Origin: JBBRLG01 sp038231495
GTDB taxonomy: Bacteria > Planctomycetota > Planctomycetia > Gemmatales > Gemmataceae
Assembly (NCBI GenBank): GCA_038231495.1
Contig: JBBRLG010000092.1
Span: 1 to 16,293, forward strand
DNA length: 16,293 bases
Reading direction: 5' to 3'
Translations under genes and position numbers: made by a program
The notes under the pieces: generated by a model
Seen by the model: only the letters and a program-made list of their open reading frames with translations
What the model was told of the DNA's origin: nothing
Databases searched by the model: none
Shown here: piece by piece, positions 14,356-16,293 of the stretch
Layout: each line of letters begins with the position of its first letter
How positions within the stretch are numbered: position 1 is the first letter of the stretch

Positions 14356-15010
14356 CCTTTTACTTGGCGTCACCGGCTCGGTTGCCGCCATCAAAACGCC
14401 GGAACTGTTTGCCGAGCTGCGCGCGCGCGGCCATCAGGTCAAAGTGGTCGCCACGCAAGCCAGTTTGTACTTTTTCGACCCGGCGGCTTTAAACCCTGCC
14501 ATGCCCGGACGCGATCCGGAACTCGTTGTGGTGGACGAGGACGAGTGGCCGGGTCGAAATAACGGCCGTCGCTATCAGCGAACCGACGACGTGTTGCACA
14601 TCGAGTTGCGCCGCTGGGCGGACCTATTGGTCATCGCCCCGCTCGATGCGAACACGCTGGCCAAACTGGCGAACGGCCTGTGCGACAACTGTTTGACGTG
14701 CGTGTGGCGGGCCTGGGAGCCGACCCGCCCTGTGGTGCTGGCACCGGCGATGAACACGTTCATGTGGGAACACCCGCTCACGGCGCGGCATCTGCGGCAA
14801 CTTGCGCGGGACGCTGGCGCGACCAACGACCTGCAACAGACCTTGGTTGGCGAGTTACCCGCCTGGATTAACGAACATTGCCGATCGCTGAGAATTGTTC
14901 CGCCAGTCAGCAAACAATTGGCCTGCGGCGACGTAGGCTTTGGCGCGCTGGCCTCCCCGGCAGCTATTGGCCAGGCCGTTGACGATGTCCTTTCCTCGGC
15001 GCAACCCTGA
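14348..15010 (+). CDS. coaC: Stand-alone phosphopantothenoylcysteine decarboxylase (CoaC), Hal3-like
   Basis: FMN-dependent decarboxylase turning the CoaB product into 4'-phosphopantetheine. The ATG at 14348 was chosen over the longer frame from 14243 because MANLLLGVTGSVAAIK is the true family start; it gives 220 aa. Active-site residues are present: His84 in HIELRRWAD (84-92), PAMN (133-136) in PAMNTFMW, and Cys193 in ACGDVGFGA. The stretch WADLLVIAPLDANTLAKLAN followed by GLCDNCLTCVWRAW closely recalls plant and yeast Hal3/PPCDC rather than E. coli CoaC. An insertion of about 20 residues (around 157-178) lies before the substrate-recognition clamp. Start and stop overlap with coaB by 8 nt. 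Confidence 0.88.
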   Translation: MANLLLGVTGSVAAIKTPELFAELRARGHQVKVVATQASLYFFDPAALNPAMPGRDPELVVVDEDEWPGRNNGRRYQRTDDVLHIELRRWADLLVIAPLDANTLAKLANGLCDNCLTCVWRAWEPTRPVVLAPAMNTFMWEHPLTARHLRQLARDAGATNDLQQTLVGELPAWINEHCRSLRIVPPVSKQLACGDVGFGALASPAAIGQAVDDVLSSAQP

Positions 15011-15082
15011 GCAGCGCACGGCGAAACAGTGCTGCCCTTCTACGCCAACACCATCCAATACACTATCTCGGATAAACTACGC

Positions 15083-15117
15083 TTCCCTTGGTAAAGGGAA
15101 AACGTCGCGCCGGCGCG
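15083..15117. terminator. Hairpin and GC palindrome after coaC
   Basis: TTCCCTT (15083-15089) pairs with AAGGGAA (15094-15100) around GGTA. Six bases later, CGCGCCGGCGCG (15106-15117) is a perfect 12-bp palindrome. They lie in the 136-nt gap between coaC and the next gene. The first hairpin may end coaBC transcription, but it has no clear T-run, so regulation of the next gene is also possible. Confidence 0.4.
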
Positions 15118-15146
15118 TTCGGCTGCCCGAAGAAGACGATGAACTC

Positions 15147-16293
15147 ATGAAAACGTGTGCAAACTGCCATACGGAGAATGCGGCCGGCAACCGGTTCTGC
15201 CAGCGCTGCGGCCGGCCCCTGGAACTCGCGGCGCCGGCCGACGCCACCGTACTCTGGAAGGGTAAGCCGATACCGGGACAGGTCTCTCCCAAGCAGGAAA
15301 TCTCCATCGGCGTCCTGTTCGGCAACAAGGAACGCCTGGTCGTCGGCCGCGCCCCGGATTGTGACATTTGCCTACCCCACCCGATGATTTCGCGCTACCA
15401 CGCCCTGCTCCAACGCCGGCCCGACGGCATTCGCCTCCGCGATCTCGCCAGCATCAACGGCGTCTGGGTCGGCGGGCAACGCATCTCCGAACCGGTCGAA
15501 CTCACCGAAGGAGTGCGCGTCGGCATCGGCCCGTTTTTGTTCTCGCTGCGCGACGGCGTCATTCATTCCATCGACAGCAGCCGCAGTCTCCGCCTCGAAG
15601 CCAGGCAACTGGAAAAAGTGGTTCCGCTTGGCGGCGGCCGCACGCGCAAGCTGCTGGACAACATCAACCTCGTCGTCAACCCCGGCGAATTTGTTTGCTT
15701 GCTGGGGCCGAGCGGTTCGGGCAAGAGCACGCTCATGGACTGCCTCAACGGCCGCCGCCGCGCGACTGGCGGCACCGTGCTGGCCAACGGCGAAGACTTC
15801 TACCGCCACTTCGACAGCTTCCGCCAGTCGCTCGGTTACGTCCCGCAAAAGGACATCGTTCACACGGGGCTGACGGTGTTTCGTGCCCTTTACTTTACGG
15901 CCCAACTGCGGCTGCCGACCGACACCGACCCGCACGAGATGAACGCCCGCATCGAACAGGTGCTCAAGGAAATGGAACTCGGCCCGCACCGCGACACGCT
16001 CATCGGCAACCTGAGCGGCGGTCAAATCAAGCGCGTCAGCCTCGGCGCGGAACTGCTCGGCCAGCCGTGCATGCTCTACATCGACGAGGCCACCAGTGGC
16101 CTCGACGCCGGCACCGAGACGCGCATGATGCGCCTCTTCCGCCGCCTGTCGGACGAGGGCCGGTCGATTATTTGCATCACGCACAACATCGAGAACGTCG
16201 ATCAGTGCCACTTAATTCTGGTGCTCTCGCGCGGCAAGGTCCTGTTTTATGGGCCGCCCGCGGCAGCGCCGGCGTATTTCAAGGTGGCCCGCC
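15147..16293 (+). CDS. Zinc-ribbon + FHA + ABC transporter ATPase (partial, runs off the window)
   Basis: The first 382 residues are visible and the frame is open at the window end. A zinc ribbon comes first, Cys4-x2-Cys7 and Cys18-x2-Cys21. An FHA domain follows (about 50-135) with GR (67-68), SRYH (82-85) and NG (104-105), the residues that bind phosphothreonine peptides. From about 165 there is an ABC ATPase of the ABC-2/ABCG type: Walker A GPSGSGKST (187-195), Q-loop Gln234, signature LSGGQIKR (289-296), Walker B YIDEATSGLD with Glu314, and switch His346. Mycobacterial Rv1747 has a similar FHA-ABC-permease order, so a transmembrane ABC-2 permease probably follows beyond the window. FHA control implies regulation by Ser/Thr kinases, which planctomycetes have in number. 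The ribosome site is weak. The substrate is unknown. Confidence 0.88.
   Translation, partial: MKTCANCHTENAAGNRFCQRCGRPLELAAPADATVLWKGKPIPGQVSPKQEISIGVLFGNKERLVVGRAPDCDICLPHPMISRYHALLQRRPDGIRLRDLASINGVWVGGQRISEPVELTEGVRVGIGPFLFSLRDGVIHSIDSSRSLRLEARQLEKVVPLGGGRTRKLLDNINLVVNPGEFVCLLGPSGSGKSTLMDCLNGRRRATGGTVLANGEDFYRHFDSFRQSLGYVPQKDIVHTGLTVFRALYFTAQLRLPTDTDPHEMNARIEQVLKEMELGPHRDTLIGNLSGGQIKRVSLGAELLGQPCMLYIDEATSGLDAGTETRMMRLFRRLSDEGRSIICITHNIENVDQCHLILVLSRGKVLFYGPPAAAPAYFKVAR

Noticed and set aside
1..16293. tRNA, rRNA, tmRNA, CRISPR arrays, insertion sequences
   Set aside because: Read by eye on both strands; no cloverleaf with CCA end, no regularly spaced direct repeats and no transposase-like protein were found. 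A tRNAscan/Infernal run would settle the RNA part.

Overview
The window is GC-rich DNA with strongly G/C-ending codons. It most resembles a planctomycete of the Gemmata group. The support is the style of several proteins: a secreted GH32-type N-terminal domain, a DUF1570-like lipoprotein peptidase, a tandem LPS-kinase-like protein, and a zinc-ribbon/FHA/ABC protein. This is an inference from remembered families, not from a search. No rRNA, tRNA, CRISPR array, transposase or origin was seen.

Layout. Positions 2-106 hold the 3' end of an unknown + strand gene. It converges on a GH32 (levanase-like) gene on the - strand that stops just before its catalytic domain, so only the signal peptide and N-terminal sandwich region remain (34-1011). 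A strong hairpin (1058-1124) separates this from a SulP anion transporter (1149-2993, -). Upstream, also on -, lies a two-gene toxin-antitoxin candidate: a BrnT-like toxin (3443-3724) paired with an XRE regulator (3103-3438), with an inverted repeat at the promoter. On + come hisF (3942-4721) with a clear sigma70-type promoter, and a PilT-type ATPase (4781-5935). A small secreted protein follows on - (5968-6597). Then come purF (6913-8508), a 35-bp-armed terminator hairpin, and smpB (8681-9166).

From 9197 to 12441 there is a tightly spaced + run: a small lipoprotein, a GT4 glycosyltransferase starting at GTG, and a protein with two fused WaaP/InaA-like kinase domains. This looks like a cell-envelope glycan module. 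A lipoprotein zinc peptidase (12567-13511) has its own promoter. CoA biosynthesis follows as two separate overlapping genes in the order coaB-coaC (13612-15010). This is the reverse of the usual fused CoaBC, and the decarboxylase reads like the eukaryotic Hal3 type. The window ends inside a zinc-ribbon + FHA + ABC ATPase gene (15147 onward).

Most of the window is housekeeping (histidine, purine, CoA, trans-translation) mixed with envelope genes. The points most worth following are the GT4/double-kinase pair, the split Hal3-like CoA genes, the BrnT/XRE pair, the truncated GH32 gene, and a 20-nt terminator element found at two distant places.
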